A stretch of 15,197 nt of DNA, taken from assembly GCA_964588535.1 (NCBI GenBank), contig CAZPQA010000080.1, positions 1-15,197 of the forward strand. The letters run 5' to 3'. Shown piece by piece: positions 13,977 to 15,197 of this stretch. Below the pieces are notes generated by a model. It was not told where the DNA came from. It searched no databases and saw only the letters and a list, made by a program, of their open reading frames with translations. This stretch comes from NaphS2 sp964588535. GTDB taxonomy: Bacteria > Desulfobacterota > DSM-4660 > Desulfatiglandales > Desulfatiglandaceae. Numbering within the stretch: position 1 is the first letter of the stretch; each line of letters opens with the position of its first letter. The translations under genes were made by a program, and so were the position numbers.

Positions 13977-14708
13977 ATGGGAAGAAATCAAAAAGATCCA
14001 AAAGCGATATTACCGGATATCACCAACGCCTATAAGGCCCTTTTTGGGGATGACCTTGTCAGCATTATCCTTTATGGCAGTGCAACGGGGAAGGATTTCC
14101 GGCCTGGAAAATCTGATATTAATTTCATGATTGTGGTCACAGAAGATGGCATAGAACATCTTGACCGGGCCTTTGATGTGGTCAATAAATGGCGAAAAAA
14201 AGGTGTGGCGATTCCCCTCTTTTTGACAGAAGAGTACGTAAAGAGCTCCTTAGATGTTTTTCCCATCGAATATCTCAATTTCCAGAACAATTACATCCTA
14301 GAGTTCGGAAAGGACATCCTCAAAGATCTCGAATTCAGCCCCGAATTCCTCCGGCTCCAGTGTGAAAGGGAGATCAAGGGCAAACTCCTCCTGTTGAGGG
14401 AGGCATTTCTTGAGACCTCAGGCAAAGGAAAGGCCCTAAGAGGGCTTATCACACAGGCTCTCCCGGCGCTGATGGCAATCTTTGAAGCCTTATTGCACCT
14501 GAAGAAGATAGACGTGCCAAGAGAAAGACGTGAGATCGTCAGAGCCATGGCTGGCGCATTTGATTTGGAGCATGATATTTTTGAAGGCCTCCTTGATATC
14601 AAGGAAGATAAGTCCAAGTTCAGCGATGAAGAAAGCCTTAATCTGTTTAAAGGCTGTTTAAAGGAAATGAGAAAGCTTTCTAAACTAATAAACGCATGGG
14701 GAGGTTAA
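13977..14708 (+). CDS. Nucleotidyltransferase-fold protein with helical C-terminal domain
   Basis: The N-terminal half has the minimal nucleotidyltransferase signature LYGSATGKDFRPGKSDINFM, with Gly34-Ser35 and Asp47. The second position of the usual DxD/DxE pair is Asn49, so metal-dependent transfer may be weakened or lost. From about residue 105 the protein is helical and resembles an HEPN-like or substrate-binding helical bundle, without a recognisable RxxxxH motif. It has 243 residues and no signal peptide or membrane span. AGGAG lies five bases before ATG 13977. It sits between two envelope-protein genes, 11 bp after the TPM gene and 1 bp before lemA, which implies a shared operon. The substrate is unknown. 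Confidence 0.75.
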   Translation: MGRNQKDPKAILPDITNAYKALFGDDLVSIILYGSATGKDFRPGKSDINFMIVVTEDGIEHLDRAFDVVNKWRKKGVAIPLFLTEEYVKSSLDVFPIEYLNFQNNYILEFGKDILKDLEFSPEFLRLQCEREIKGKLLLLREAFLETSGKGKALRGLITQALPALMAIFEALLHLKKIDVPRERREIVRAMAGAFDLEHDIFEGLLDIKEDKSKFSDEESLNLFKGCLKEMRKLSKLINAWGG

Positions 14709-14709
14709 C

Positions 14710-15197
14710 ATGGGGAAAGGACTAAAAATCTTTCTGGTCATTCTTGGCATATTGCTGCTCATCGTTTTTGCTTCTTATTCATATCTAAAAGGGACATACA
14801 ATACCCTTGTGACCATGGATGAGGGTGTCAAGGGGGCGTGGGCTCAGGTGGAAAACCAGCTCCAGCGTCGTTATGACCTGATCCCCAATTATGTAGAGAC
14901 GGTTAAAGGTTATGCCAAACACGAAAAAGAGGTTTTCGTGCAGGTAACCGAGGCCCGGTCAAAGGTGGGCGGCGCCACCACCGTCAGCGATAAGATGCAG
15001 GCCAACAATCAGCTTACCTCTGCCCTTTCGCGGTTGTTGCTGGTGGTTGAACGTTATCCGGAGTTGAAGGCCAATACCAATTTTATCCGTTTGCAGGATG
15101 AATTGGCGGGAACTGAAAACCGTATTGCGGTTGAGCGCAGGCGGTTTAATGAAACGGTGAAGATTTACAATATTAAGGTACGAAGCTTCCCCACAAA
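14710..15197 (+). CDS. lemA: LemA family membrane protein, partial (right edge)
   Basis: LemA proteins are single-pass inner-membrane proteins with a helical bundle outside the cytoplasm; their function is poorly known. The 162 codons seen here have one N-terminal membrane segment (about 5-26; IFLVILGILLLIVFASYSYL). The family core follows: YNTLVTMDEGVKGAWAQVEN, QLQRRYDLIPNYVETVKGYA, ARSKVGG, LSRLLLVVERYPELKAN, and ENRIAVERRRFNETVKIYN. ATG 14710 has GGGGAGG at a 5-base spacing within the end of the preceding gene. The frame is open to the end of the window; most members are 180-200 residues, so only the C-terminal tail is missing. LemA commonly neighbours TPM proteins, as here. Confidence 0.95.
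   Translation, partial: MGKGLKIFLVILGILLLIVFASYSYLKGTYNTLVTMDEGVKGAWAQVENQLQRRYDLIPNYVETVKGYAKHEKEVFVQVTEARSKVGGATTVSDKMQANNQLTSALSRLLLVVERYPELKANTNFIRLQDELAGTENRIAVERRRFNETVKIYNIKVRSFPT

Overview
The window reads as a chromosomal stretch from a Desulfobacterota (deltaproteobacterial) lineage, most likely a fatty-acid-oxidising sulfate reducer of the Desulfobacterales type. This is an inference from gene content: a complete beta-oxidation operon, a mitochondrial/spd-type EF-G, a B12-domain radical SAM protein, and short GTAGGGGC-type intergenic repeats. There is no rRNA, tRNA, CRISPR array, transposase or phage gene. Coding density is high and the sequence looks like ordinary core chromosome.

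Layout. (1) 1-815, minus: the N-terminal two thirds of xseA (exonuclease VII large subunit), cut by the window edge and starting at TTG. (2) 816-1053: a divergent control region with candidate promoters in both directions and a perfect 8+4+8 palindrome at 957-976, whose arms match those I recall for the TetR-family fatty-acid regulator FadR of Bacillus. (3) 1054-6620, plus: a three-gene beta-oxidation operon in the order dehydrogenase/hydratase, thiolase, acyl-CoA dehydrogenase. This is the fadN-fadA-fadE order of Bacillus subtilis, and it is closed by a strong intrinsic terminator at 6647-6680. (4) 6709-9494: an EF-G of the EFG1mt/spdEFG1 type, overlapping by 4 nt a small KaiC/RadA-like ATPase of unknown role, followed by a repeat element and a 48-codon ORF. 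(5) 9710-10159, minus: dtd, divergent from a B12-binding radical SAM gene (10212-11627). The 3' end of that gene overlaps by 56 nt a convergent gene for an unrecognised 118-residue helical protein. (6) 12132-13114: pyrR and a YjbQ-family gene. (7) 13171-15197: a TPM-domain envelope protein, a nucleotidyltransferase-fold protein and LemA, closely spaced and running off the right edge.

How the genes fit together. The three fad products carry out the complete turn of the beta-oxidation spiral: acyl-CoA dehydrogenation, hydration and 3-hydroxyacyl dehydrogenation, and thiolysis. The operator position suggests repression that is relieved by long-chain acyl-CoA. EF-G, Dtd and PyrR are housekeeping functions in translation, tRNA proofreading and pyrimidine salvage or regulation. 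The least explained parts are the ATPase translationally coupled to EF-G, the TPM-nucleotidyltransferase-LemA cluster, and the antisense-overlapped radical SAM/118-residue pair.
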